Part shown: positions 19,995 to 30,070 of the stretch, in pieces
Layout of the letters: each line of letters begins with the position of its first letter
How positions within the stretch are numbered: the stretch's first letter is position 1
Source of the DNA: Cytidiella melzeri
Taxonomy: Eukaryota > Basidiomycota > Agaricomycetes > Polyporales > Irpicaceae
Length of the DNA stretch: 34,235 nt
Reading direction: 5' to 3'
NCBI GenBank assembly: GCA_022592445.1
Contig: JABYQR010000439.1
Location: 1 to 34,235, forward strand
Position numbers and translations under genes: made by a program
The notes under the pieces: model-generated
What the model was told of the DNA's origin: nothing
Database searches by the model: none
Seen by the model: only the letters and a program-made list of their open reading frames with translations

Positions 19995-21580
19995 ATGGAT
20001 GGTGTGGATAACTCGCTTGTTACGCGCCGTCCTAGGCGAAGTACGGCGGGAAACAGGTATGATGCCAATGTGGCTATGCGTAATATCGACGGCGGAATTG
20101 AACTCAGTGTAGGATGGAGGCTGCTCTGGCCGAGTTCAAGGCGGAAGAGCTAGGTAAAGACATCGACGAAGACAAGGACTTCATTGTGGAACTTGGTGCG
20201 TACGCTGTGTCAAATTGCAAATGGGGTTCAATGAAGCTGAAATCATGTTCAGATGAGCAGGATGCATTCGGGTCGGATTTTGAGAGCACCGACGAGGAAG
20301 GTGCCCAAGAAGACGTCGATGCAGCTGCCGAGAAGATGGCTACGGAAGAGGAAAGACAGAAGAAAAAGGTGAATAGCTTTGACTCACTGTTCCAGAGTCC
20401 TATGTGCTAATGGATCGTGTCAGACAGCCCGTTCGCATCTAGACAGAATAACTGCTGCCGCACATGCTCGCCAGAAAGCTACCTTCAATCCAGAAGCAAA
20501 TGCTACGCCAATGGTAAAGACGCCGGCATCCAAGATGAACAGACGCGTTTCCCTTGGTGCTGTCGTCGACGCAGAGACAGGCGCGGTTCTCGAGAGTGGT
20601 AAACGGAAGAGCTTGAGGAGGCATACCATGCTGAACAGCTCCATGACGGAAATACGCGCGAAGGATGAAAAGGAAAAGAGAGTAAGGTCGAAACCTCAGT
20701 GCTTGACAAAGCGACGACGCTAAGATTGTTTCAGTCGTCAATGCCTAGGAAAGCGAAGGTCAAAACCCAAGCTCCTACACAGGACGAGCTCATTGCACGT
20801 GCCCTAGATATGGAAGACGGGAACATCAAAGAACATCGCGATTACCTGCAAATAGAGGAGGAGAAGCGTAAGCGAGCAAGGGTGGTTCGCACTGCCGTCG
20901 AGGGTCGCTTGATACGCTGGGTCAGTAAAACTGAAGAAGTCACTGTGCTGGTACAACCACCTGCTCCAGCGCCCATACCGTCATATGCATATCCATATTC
21001 ACCTGCTCCTCCGGGATATGTGTCTTATGGTCAGGGACCACCAGCACCATATAGCTCCTCCACGACTCAGCCATCGACATCGCCGATGACATTTGTCAAT
21101 CTTCCGTATACAGCACAAGCGACTGCACCGCCGCTACCACCACTTGAGAGAATTGAGTTCACAAGCAAGAATTACGTAGTGCACGAGTCGTCTCAGACGG
21201 AGGGCGCGGCCAAACCGCAATGGAACGATACCATGACGGCGATGTTTGGTGATCACGTTCGTTGGGACGCGTTGAAAGTCTACACTGGGAAAGGGCGCCC
21301 TCTGTGTCAGTGCTTTCCTGATAAAGTCTTATGCTCGTGTTGACGCGATTTTGCAGCTCGTCCGAAGGATGTGTGTCCAATAACGGGACAAATTGCGCGG
21401 TATCGCGACCCGCGAACAGGCGTTCCTTTTGCGGATCTTCGAGCTTTCGAAATACTCACACAGATACTTTCGCACGAGTTCGTTTGGAGTGAGAGTTTAG
21501 GATGCTACGTATCGAAGCGCTCCGACGAAGGTACCCCCAAACCAGTTGGAAATCCGTCCCAGGGACATGAAATGCTATAA
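19995..21580 (+). CDS. VPS72: VPS72/SWC2 (YL1), H2A.Z-binding subunit of SWR1, 437 aa
   Basis: Part of the SWR1 chromatin remodeller, which swaps H2A for H2A.Z at promoters; the N-terminal half binds the H2A.Z-H2B dimer. Exons 19995-20056, 20113-20195, 20253-20368, 20424-20681, 20735-21305 and 21357-21580; introns are 51-57 nt and the sum is 1314 nt. The YL1 signature starts at RRSTAGNRMEAALAEF and continues with an acidic stretch (about residues 35-85: EDKDF, SDFESTDEE) and a basic region. Then comes a Pro-rich linker (YPYSPAPPGY). The C-terminal YL1-C domain holds VCPITGQIARYRDP and FADLRAFEIL, about residues 355-400. The fifth intron needs donor GTCAGT at 21306 to keep phase; the GT two bases earlier breaks the frame. 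Intact and of normal length for the family. Confidence 0.95.
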
Positions 21581-21979
21581 GCAAGTTGCCGGGCGATTTG
21601 TCAGTCACGGGTGTAATAAGGCAGACAGGCTCGCTCACTGCTCTATTTCTCAGAGGTCATAGGCGCCAAAAGGCATATCGTGCTTTGTTCATTCGTTTTC
21701 ATGCGGGATCGACCAGGCGTGATATGTGAAGGAATATGAACAAAGACCGGCACGAGTTGTGACATGGCCTATGCACGATGCTGAACCCTCAGTTGAGCGC
21801 TCATAATCATGACTATGCCACTCGCCCTCTCTTTCTTCAACAGTCACATTTAGTCACATTGGCGCTGTCCTTTGGCCGTTCAACGCTGCAGACGACCTAT
21901 CTTGCCCCCTTGCTGTAGCTCATCCCTCGACCACGACGAACACGACCACGAACACATACACTCACCACACACGCCACTC

Positions 21980-23750
21980 ATGTCAACTTGCACGCCTACA
22001 ACGCCTGGACGACGTGCATACCAAGGACTTGCCGCGGGCCACACTAGTCCTTCTAAACGAGTTCATCCCAGGACTTCGTTACATTCCCCATATTCCGCCC
22101 ATTTGACGCGTGCTACCCTGAGACAGAGCTGCAAGTACAAACACTCGTTGCCACCCCTCTCGTCGTACGACGGCCCGATATCCAGTGTACATCAAGCACC
22201 TCCGTGCTCTCCTCAACGATTTCCACTTCCTCGGTATCAGAAACGACCGATCTCCCAGACACGCGAGGATCCTGCTGTATCCGCTATTCGTAGCACACAC
22301 GCCGAGGAAACAAAAGGACTTATCACAATCCTCACTAGACGTTTGGAACAACTGTCCATAGAAGATCACGCTGTCTGGGAAGATCTGGTTCGTCATTTTG
22401 TCTCTGTGTCATAACATATGCTCAAAGCTGTCACAAGATTATGCATGATGTTTGCCAGCAGGATACTGGCAATGTCGCCGTTTCATCTTCCTTCACAGGT
22501 GAATGTCTTCCTACCACGTATACTGTGGCCCCTCCCTTTCCCGCTGCAGTACATCCCTGGACTCTCCCTCCGACTCCTTCATATGCACATACGATTCAGC
22601 TCAGCAGCACGGAATCATCGCCTAGCGTATGGACTCCCCAGCAAGCATCGCGTACCCCGTCTTCATTCTCTCCTACTTACACTCATCGAGCTGCTCAGTG
22701 TCCAGCACCACCACCGCCACCAGCATCCGATCCAGTGGAAGCCTCTCATGCGCTGAGTGAGATGGGAGCAACATTCATTCACAGTATGTACACAGATTCG
22801 GATGAGGATCTCGAGATACACCTAGAGGAGGCTTTAGAGAGGGGGATATTAGCTTTGCTCGAAGGATCGCCACCTCCTTCCTCGAAGGAGCTGATGGGCA
22901 AGGTCCCTCGCGACAGGCGTACCAAGAGCTTTTCTCAACGCAATCGTTCTCCAACGAAGCCGAAGGTCAAACCTGTCTCAGCGACGCAGGTCATAGCATG
23001 GCGGGCAGCCATCGTCGCCTCGTTGTCCGGGGAGAGCGATGTAGCGTCGTTGAGCTGTCCAGCAGGTGCGTTGCTTATGTTGAAATACTGTTCTACATAG
23101 CTGACAAATACGCGGATATGCCATATCTAGGTCCCAGTGCTCCTGTTCGATCACGTGCGCCATCTCCCAGCCCTGGCCCAGATGTTAGTCGTGTCGCTGC
23201 ACCTCCTGTAGTCAGAAGGCGCCGGGGTCGTGCCACTGAAGAGATGATATGGGCCGGAGTCGACGTTGCGCAACTTGCCACGGATTCCAAACGCGAGCGT
23301 CGCACTACCAACAAGCCTTATGCCAAGGATCAGCGAACTCAACGAGGCCGAAAGCATGACGGGGAAGCAACCGCTGTACCTCATTGTCTTACGAAGTCGG
23401 TAGAAGGACGAAAGGGACGAAAGCAACGAGCGAAGCGCCGTCCTACAGCGCTACGAACTGCGTCTCCTCCACCAGTGCCGCTTGCTCTCACCTCCCCGAA
23501 AGCACCGGATAGTGTGCACTCGTTGCCTGCTTCAATAGGGCCGGACGTGCAGCCTGCATCCGGGAATGGTCATACGAGATCAGATGAAGCTCGGTATCAC
23601 TTGTCTTCGACATTCGACATCGACAGCCGACGCGACGAGCCATCAACACCGCGATCTGTCAAGGTGGAGGAGGAGGATGTGTTAAATCTCTTGTATTCTG
23701 CTCTAAGCTCCACCCCGCCCCGGCTCCTGTATACCGCGGACGCCGATTAG
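21980..23750 (+). CDS. Disordered protein of unknown function, 551 aa
   Basis: Exons 21980-22387, 22438-23065 and 23131-23750, with GT-AG introns of 50 and 65 nt; sum 1656 nt. Start is the first in-frame ATG. I recognise no family. Visible parts: an N-terminal Ser/Pro/Arg-rich stretch; a short amphipathic piece (ITILTRRLEQLSIEDH) around residues 120-135; a Pro/Thr-rich linker; an acidic patch (TDSDEDLEIHLEEALERG); then a basic tail with RRRRGRATEEMIWAG and several KRxR-like clusters that could be nuclear localisation signals. No membrane segment or signal peptide. A 51-nt stretch at 22500-22550 has intron-like borders and would also keep frame if spliced. The 3' third has a decayed second copy at 27830-28320, which argues that this frame is an old resident sequence and not chance. 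Confidence 0.65.
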
Positions 23751-23860
23751 CATAGGCCATATTGTAACCTTTCTTGCACTTTCGAATCCCTCACGACTCC
23801 GCCGGTTTCATCATTTTCAGGACTTTATATGTATACGTCATCTTTATGTAGGTGTATTTT
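23330..23860 (+). repeat. Source copy of a decayed direct duplication
   Basis: Covers the last exon of the unknown gene and its 3' flank. It aligns, with many substitutions and small indels, to about 27830-28320 in the same orientation. Anchors: an identical 18-mer starting CCTGCATCCGGG at 23553 and 28021, and a shared ACTCCGCCGGTT at 23796 and 28284. Confidence 0.75.
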
Positions 23861-24187
23861 TGTCCTGCTTTTCATAAGTGATGCAAGGTTTTTCTCAGGT
23901 TGCATGGCGGGGAATTTTCTCTTCATAGTTTTGTGCAAAAGATGTTGCGAGAGCATCGCTCATGGCATATTTCGCTGTACTGAGCACTGTCTGTTTAATC
24001 AACAGGAGCTCCACGCGGTCCTTGCGCTCAATTCAAGTTACAAGCTACAAACGTACGCTTAAGGTATGGCGACTGGGACTCTATATTGATGTTATCCAAC
24101 ACGGTAGCAGTGTATGTGTACGTGGGGTTCGACGAACTGATTCAGTGTTTAGTAGTTGTGTTCAGGAAGAGGAGCAGAAAGTTGGTA
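23861..24187. other. Duplicated flank, no gene
   Basis: No gene is seen. About 23960-24187 resembles 24620-24850 (for example ACGGTAGCAG at 24101 and 24762, and GTATGGCGACT versus GTATAGCGACT), and a shorter piece recurs near 28328-28380. It appears to be the 3' flank of the kinase unit, copied more than once. Confidence 0.55.
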
Positions 24188-24382
24188 TCACGTACTGGTA
24201 TTACATTTGTTCAAGTTAAAAGTTGGAATATCATGAAGTACATCAAGCACGTATCTGTAAGGATTCAAGATTGAACGGGGGGCGTCACAGTCACAAGTAA
24301 CATGCTTACACGTGAGGATTTGTTTAGCCATCGTAACAAGAGAATTGGGAGCCTGCGCAAGTTTAGGCCGGTAGCACCCCAC
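24188..24382 (-). pseudogene. Truncated FunK1 kinase relic
   Basis: The minus frame reads YRPKLAQAPNSLVTMAKQ then LTCKHV, closely matching YTPLSEKLVQAPDSLMEMAKQ and ITCKHV of the intact FunK1 gene at 25740-25830. The equivalent of its intron is still visible (GTAAGCATGTTA donor side, about 24300, and an ACAG acceptor near 24260), so it arose by DNA duplication and not through an mRNA. Past the intron the remains of the catalytic segment are barely readable. Not functional. Confidence 0.8.
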
Positions 24383-25043
24383 TGACTTACTCCGAGTCCT
24401 ACCAGGCTAAGGCTACCTCAGTGTAACGCCTCAGGCTTCAACAATTCCCGATGCCCAACTCATTCCATTGCAGCTCGTCGACTGTGCATGTGGACTCTTC
24501 GCAGACTATGGCCTTCTCTAGCTGTCGCAGCTGAGAGTGAGGCGTGTTGATCTTCCTGAGGCAGACCCCTGCGAGTCTATACGGGCGTTCAGCCTGAGCC
24601 TTTGTGCCTCAGGTCTTTAGCCATGGCGACAAAGACTAGAATGCACGCTGCTAGTGGAGCACCAAGGGGCTCGGAGTTTTCTGATGCGCTCAAATCCAGA
24701 GTACAAGGTACACTCGATGTATAGCGACTCGGAGTCACGGTCGAGATTGACGTTACTCGAGACGGTAGCAGCAAATGTGCAGTGGTCACGCCATAGTAGC
24801 ATTGGTGTTCAGTAAGAGCAGGTTGAATTCTTGTACTAGTAGCACAGATAAATCACGTCGGCACCAGGCCGTCATTGAGTACATAGGATTGAAATGGAGG
24901 TGTTGCGATCACCAGCTATATTATTAGTTTGTAATATATAGGATACTAGTAGTACGGAACAAAGCATAGCATGAGGGTGAAAATGATGGGGGAAAGAAGA
25001 GTACCCGTGAATGTATTGTATGTAAGTAATCTGGTGTTGAAAA
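24383..25043. other. Region between kinase relic and FunK1 gene
   Basis: No gene recognised. Contains the second copy of the flank (24620-24850) and the 3' flank of FunK1. The stretch from about 24915 to 25035 is AT-rich and may hold the polyadenylation signals of the minus-strand kinase. Confidence 0.5.
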
Positions 25044-27492
25044 TTAGAAACCTTCGAACGTCGTCAACAGCTTCTCGTATGTGACCAAACCACCAGAAGT
25101 CTCAAACGACTGGAACGAATCCTTGAACTCCTCTTGGCTTTGTATCGATGTCATTTCTGACGTGGGACTACTAGCGAAGGGTCGCTTGAAAGCCATGAGC
25201 CAACCACGTAGGTGCTCAAAGAGCGGAGAGAGACGTCGGGTCATGATTCTCTTGTCATGAGTCAGCAAAGCCAGCTTCTTGTCAGCAATCTGCTCGTACG
25301 TTCCAAATTCCCATGCAGTCAGTTCGGCGTCGCGAACCTTTGCATACTCGTCGGGAGAATTGGGGTCCGCAATCTTGATAGCGCACCACAAGCTTACCCA
25401 AAAGACAGACTCATAGTCATGTCTGACACAGTGGATGACACGCTCGCACTGGTCGTCCGTCTCTTCGGCATCTCGCATGTCCTCAATCAATTCAATGGCC
25501 ATGAAGGGTAAAGTTCCAGTCCGGTGGCGCGACGTAGCTCCCTTTGGAAATCCATTCTCGTCCACGAAGACCGCCAGATCGAAGTCGATGAGAATAAAGC
25601 GATCCTCTCCATTGTGGTTCTGGTACATTATGTTGCCTTCGCTGATGTCGCGATGCAAAATAAATCCATTGTACCGTAAATCACGGATACCTGCAGAGTT
25701 CCAATTAGATCGTGACATGAATGGATAACTAACATGCTTACAGGTGATGAGTTGCTTGGCCATCTCCATGAGAGAGTCAGGAGCCTGGACGAGTTTCTCA
25801 GATAAAGGAGTGTATCGATCCATCACGAGGCAGCGAAGAACGCGGTCGTTGTCTGGGTTCAGAGTCGTGGCAAACAGCTTGCGAATACCGCTCGACAGAT
25901 GCCAGAGGTCCTTAGACTTCAGGAATTCAGGCACATGCTCAATACCAAGCTTGCGAGCATGCTCCACCAGATCGAATTCAGAAGTCCGCTTGACGTACTG
26001 CTGAGACACCTTGACGATGACGCGACCACCACCGGCCGCGGACGTAGTCCCTTCATAAATCGTCGTCCTTCGACCAACGAGAGCGTACTGAGAGTAGACA
26101 TGTTTGCCAAGAGTGACAATGAAGGGCACGTTCTTCTCCTTGTCCTCGTCCGTGGAGAGATCGATCGTATGCTCCTTCAGGCTCCTGATCGGAAAGGCGG
26201 AGGGGTGGGGCTTGGTTGTGGGTGGGGTAATAACGTGAGCGGGAATAGCGCCGAACTGTTCAGCATCACAGTAGGCGAGAGCGACGAAGATGGCTGCAAC
26301 TCGTTCAAAGTTGGTAATGAGGGACAACTTCTCCCTATTCACGCCCGCGTCGGGGCACGTACGGACGATACCAGAAGCGTCGAAGTACCAAAGCGAGATG
26401 AGTTCATCTCGGAAAATGACACCAATATTGTGCATGCGTGTTCCACGCGTCGAGCCAAGCATTTCGAGAGCATATCCGCCAAGCTGAATCTCGGCGTCCG
26501 TAGTGGTAGAGCTCCTCCGGGATGGCCTGTCAGAAGATCCGCCAGATTGCGTAGCACCTTTGGTTTTCTTAGCCGGTCTCGCAGAGACCAATGCTTCCGA
26601 GCCACGAGAACGCTTGGAACCAGTCGACGCCGTCTCAGCCACCTCGGCGTTTGCCATCTCCTCGACCTCCTCGACCTCCTCAACGTTCTCAACCTCCGCA
26701 ACCTCTGCAGCCTCCGCGACTTCCTCCGACTGGGTGGTAGTATAAGCAACCTAAAGCATGCGTCAGTAACGCGAACAAGTAGCGACAGGACAAGACGCTG
26801 ACCTCGGGTGAAGCACTGCATTTCTGCTGCTGTCGCTTGTGTCGCTCGACGTTGAGCTTCGGCTTGATTGGTCCGCTGTACTTCAGCTCCACGCACATCA
26901 AGGCCGCAGCCCATTCGACACCGTGCTTGCCGATACCCTTCGTGTGCTTCATCTCTCCTATACGAGAAGCGAGGATGTCTGGTTTACGTTTCGCCGCCAA
27001 GCTGTCCTGCTCTGCTAGCCTGCGCATATACTTCGGATCGTTTCTGTAGAATTGGATGTCGTCAATGGGCGGGCGGGAGGCGATGTCGTCCATGTGGAGC
27101 TCTTGAACCAGCTTGAGTACGCGCATGATGATGTTGGAAAGTGGGACATATCGAGCTGTTTCGAGTGTTACCTCGCAGAAGGTGTCGAGCTCTTTGGCAA
27201 TGACTTCGTCATCGAAGAAGGAGTTCTTCGTAATGAAGGCGACCCATCGATCCATCTTGGCGGCATCGACGCCACACACGGCGTGCAACCAATTGGAGAC
27301 AGAGACGTTCTCGGTAAACTTGGCCATGTCCTCCTTCACCTGAGGGTCCACGCTTTCTTTCGTGTGGCTGGTAGAAACTGTACTGGAGTGGCTGGTGCGA
27401 GCTGGTGTTTGCGTCATACTGCTAAGATCCTCAACGCGAGAGTGCCGTGGTTTACTGGGCGTGACGGGAGGGCCACTGTTGGGAGTAGGCAT
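25044..27492 (-). CDS. FunK1-type protein kinase, 781 aa
   Basis: A fungal-specific Ser/Thr-type kinase family, greatly expanded in mushrooms; substrates are unknown. Exons in gene order 27492-26803, 26750-25742 and 25690-25044, with introns of 52 and 51 nt; sum 2346 nt. The N-terminal region (about residues 60-200) is the helical domain usual ahead of FunK1 kinases. An acidic run of VEEVEEVEE type and basic KRSR/PAKKTK clusters follow, possibly a nuclear signal. The kinase core has GRVIVKV as the likely ATP-lysine strand, HRDISEGNI with D581 and N586, then IDFDLA with D602 (DFD in place of DFG, common in FunK1), TGTLPFMAIELI as the activation-loop end, and HDYESVFWV. All catalytic residues are present, so activity is plausible. 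The 51-nt intron sits just before the HRD loop, has no stop and keeps frame; its retention would insert 17 residues. Start is the first ATG; a longer frame upstream lacks one. Confidence 0.92.
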
Positions 27493-27829
27493 AGTGGTGA
27501 CACGTTGTGGTTTGAGTGAGAGGTAGGAGGAGCGAGAGAGAGCCGCACTCACCAATTATAAACAAGTCACAACGTGGCCGGTAATTTGCGCCGGCCACCG
27601 GAGATTGCGAAAGCAGACCTCGTTGCTGCACAATGGGGTTTTGGTTGAAAAGACAGCAACTGCCTATTTAGGAAGTAGCTAAACCCATGTGTTGATCCGA
27701 AGGCCCGGCAGCAGCAATCTCACACTGGATCTGTGGTCATGAAACACGCGTCAAGATGGCAATGCCACGCACGCCCTCAACATGTACAGCACGCCAACGA
27801 CATTTCAGCACTATACGACCTTGATACGG
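27493..27829. other. 5' flank of FunK1
   Basis: Should hold the kinase promoter on the minus strand. An ATTATAA at 27555-27561 is a possible TATA-like element, read on the minus strand as TTATAAT. No other feature recognised. Confidence 0.4.
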
Positions 27830-28320
27830 GCTCGACACACTCTGAGTCAGCGTAAGGGTGGTCGGCTCTCGCAGGAAAGGGACAGAAGCAATGAGCGACT
27901 CCCCGCAGGACAACGCTAGTACGAACCGCGTCCCCTTCGCCAGTACTGCTTGCTTTCTCCACACCGAAAGCAGCCAGCGGTATACACTGGTGGCCTGCTT
28001 CAACAGTGCTGGAAGAGCAACCTGCATCCGGGAATGGTTCGATTGTAGGCCTGCGATCAGATAACCCTCGGTACCACTGATATCCATAGTCCTTAACACC
28101 TGACACCAAGCCAACGCGACGAGCCAACTGAGAGGCAATCCACAGATATGAAGGAGCAATGGTTGGTCAAAGTAATAGTACCGGTACCAGATTTCTTGCA
28201 TTCTCTTCTGAGCACCATCCCGACTGGGCTGCTGTTTCGTCGCCAGTAAACATTGCCTTGCCTTCACTTTCGAACCCCTCATGACTCCGCCGGTTCCATC
28301 ACCTTCAAATGTGGGTACAT
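27830..28320 (+). pseudogene. Decayed second copy of the 3' end of the unknown gene
   Basis: Direct-orientation degenerate copy of about 23330-23860. Blocks match in order: AAAGGGACAGAAGCAA, GCCTGCTTCAA, the 18-mer at 28021, CAACGCGACGAGCCA, then TCTTGCATTCT and the ACTCCGCCGG block. Frame is lost by indels and substitutions. It lies on the far side of the FunK1 gene, so the kinase is bracketed by two copies of its neighbour. Confidence 0.75.
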
Positions 28321-28755
28321 CATCTTCAGGGACTGGGAGTCCACTATACTGATGTGAAAACCAGTAGTAGCGTGGGTGTGTCATCAGGTAAATAATCAAA
28401 AAAAGATTATACTTTGTATTGCGTGGCGAGAGTTTATCTTGCGCACCAGACATTACAAAGTCGTCCATATAAGGCAGGTGCTTGTGTTGCCTTGCAAAGG
28501 GGAGCCGCAAGCAATACAATTCATTATAAAGTGTCACAAAGTCCCGTCACTCAATGTCAAGTGGTAGCAGTAGTAATATATTATATTTGGGAACCATCAG
28601 AATGTTACACGGAAACCATGTAAACCTTTCTCTGTTCATGAAATCGTCCGACCTCTGTTAATCTACTTGTCAGCTCCGCCACGTGTCCAAAGCGCCCAGT
28701 CCCGTCTGGGCGCCCAAAAGTAAACTACAACTGCGTCCAATGATCACGAACAAGC
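28321..28755. other. No gene recognised
   Basis: The first 60 bases still resemble the kinase-unit flank (24070-24125). The remainder is AT-rich without a recognisable feature. A long minus-strand open frame ends here (see rejected items). Confidence 0.45.
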
Positions 28756-28930
28756 ATGACCACCGCCACCACCACCACATTCATCAACAATGACAACAAC
28801 AACAACAAGTATCACCACTACAGCTACACACCACCAGCCACTGCCTAAGCATTACATGACCACCACCATCCCTACAACCACAACCCCAAATTTGACAAAC
28901 ACATCATAAATTCACACACCGCACCACCGT
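28756..28930 (+). repeat. C/A-rich simple-sequence tract
   Basis: Almost only A and C on the plus strand with few G, built of CAC, ACC and CAA triplets. It looks like expanded and decayed trinucleotide repeats. The short frame inside it is compositional. Confidence 0.75.
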
Positions 28931-29063
28931 TTTTGGACTTGAGAGTCCAAATCTCACTCGACACCCGTTTTTCCCCCTTCCTTTCTCTGACCACTCATCT
29001 CCTTCCCTCTCCTCCACGTCTAACACAGTGCCAACACCCTTGAGCATGACACCTGCTAAAACT

Positions 29064-29234
29064 TGTTAGAAGGCTATGAAAGTAAAGAAAAGTATTGAGA
29101 GAGCAAGACTGAGAGGGATCACACAGTGGGAGTTTGGGGATCAAAAGTGCGTATTGTTGCATTGATCAGAGCAAGTCTTATATACGGTAACTACAGCGCT
29201 CGTACATTAAGCGTCTAATTAATATAGTCGAACA
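29064..29234 (-). repeat. 171-bp LTR of a second, truncated copia element
   Basis: On the minus strand it starts TGTTCGAC and ends CTTCTAACA, with imperfect inverted ends TGTTCGA/TGTTAGA. Directly upstream in that orientation lie a purine tract (AAGGGGAG, 29235-29242) and the end of a copia pol frame, so this is the 3' LTR. A TATATAA-type box is present (minus strand, near 29185). No target duplication can be tested because the other end is missing. Confidence 0.8.
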
Positions 29235-29241
29235 CTCCCCT

Positions 29242-29437
29242 TCAAGCACGAATATGAAGTAGTTCATTGAAGTGCTTGAGTTTTTCGAGAGGTAGTGCTT
29301 TAGTAAGTGTATCAGCATGTTGATCGTTAGAAGATATGTGATGAATAGTTATATACTTCTTGAGTACACAATTGCTGATGAAATTCTTACGAATTTCAAA
29401 GTGTTTAGTTCGTTGTGAATGTGTCACAGATTTTCAA
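29242..29437 (-). pseudogene. C-terminal tail of copia Pol (RNase H end), truncated
   Basis: The minus frame reads THSQRTKHFEIRKNF, HHISSNDQHADTLTKALP and ELLHIRA before TGA. This is the standard C-terminal end of copia polyproteins (compare R-TKH--I and AD-LTKALP). It is a different family from the intact element at 3561-8749, whose equivalent is SKHTR and ADIFTKPLP and whose LTR is unrelated. Homology stops near 29437, where the rest has been lost. Confidence 0.88.
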
Positions 29438-29489
29438 TGTTTCTACAAGACTTGCCTTACCAGGCAACAATATTATTGGGAATATTTAA

Positions 29490-29600
29490 GCGCTTGTCAA
29501 GCGCTTATCCAGCGCTTATCCGGCGTCTATTTAGGCGCTTATCCAGCGCTTATCTGGCGCTTATCAGGCGCCTATTCCGGCGCTTATTCTCAGTGCCTAT
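29490..29600 (+). repeat. 11-bp minisatellite, about nine imperfect copies
   Basis: Consensus GCGCTTATCC followed by A or G, repeated head to tail with a few 12- to 14-base variants. It lies between the broken end of the copia tail and the LTR of the next element. The period is not a multiple of three, so it is not coding. Confidence 0.85.
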
Positions 29601-29645
29601 CAATTGATGCGCTGATGCGCTCCTTTCCTTATCTGTATATCACAT

Positions 29646-30070
29646 GATAGAACTCTCTGGAACATTGTGGAACTTGCTGGAACTATGATGTCATAGTATA
29701 GAACATTCCATTAGATGATGACATAGTCCATAGAACCTTCTGGAAAAGTCTAGCCTTGTCTTAGAACAAGCTAGAACAAGTCTAGCCTTGAAGCTGGGTC
29801 ATGGGGTCAGGTCATGGGGACAATTGCTATTGGTTGATTATTGAAGTGGCACCACTAGGGCATAGGGCATGCTTAGTAAGGTAGATTACTTTGCTTACTC
29901 ATGTAGGTATTAGGGGTCTTAGGGTAGTACCTGGGGTCCTCCCCTTCATGTATATATAGAGGCACTCCTGAGGGCATATCCCCTCAGTCTTATCCACTCT
30001 GTTGAACCAGGACTACTCAGTACCCACCAGTACTTCGCTCATCACCACTCTTACTCTCTATCTCACCACA
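29646..30070 (+). repeat. Probable 5' LTR of gypsy-like element A
   Basis: A TATA-type TATATATA lies near 29949-29957, followed by a C/T-rich start region and an ACA end at 30070. The left border is tentative (TGATAG at 29646). I infer an LTR because a gypsy-style unit (leader, upstream frame, gag start) follows in the same order as in element B. GAA motifs spaced 10 bases apart resemble heat shock elements. The partner LTR is not in the window, so the borders are unproven. Confidence 0.5.

Noticed and set aside
25899..26801. Plus-strand open frame of 300 codons opposite FunK1
   Set aside because: Exactly antisense to the kinase coding exon, in a fixed phase; a shadow of codon bias in the real gene.
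27737..28537. Minus-strand open frame of 266 codons
   Set aside because: It lies antisense to the decayed copy of the unknown gene's 3' end (27830-28320), starts and ends in AT-rich non-coding sequence, and shows no recognisable family. Its length is probably chance plus composition, though a short piece reading YMDDFVM did draw attention.
28756..28930. Thr/Asn/His-rich short frame in the C/A tract
   Set aside because: Translation of simple repeats; no conserved pattern, and other frames are equally open.
29490..29600. CRISPR-like array
   Set aside because: Units are contiguous 11-mers without spacers, in a eukaryotic genome; a plain minisatellite.
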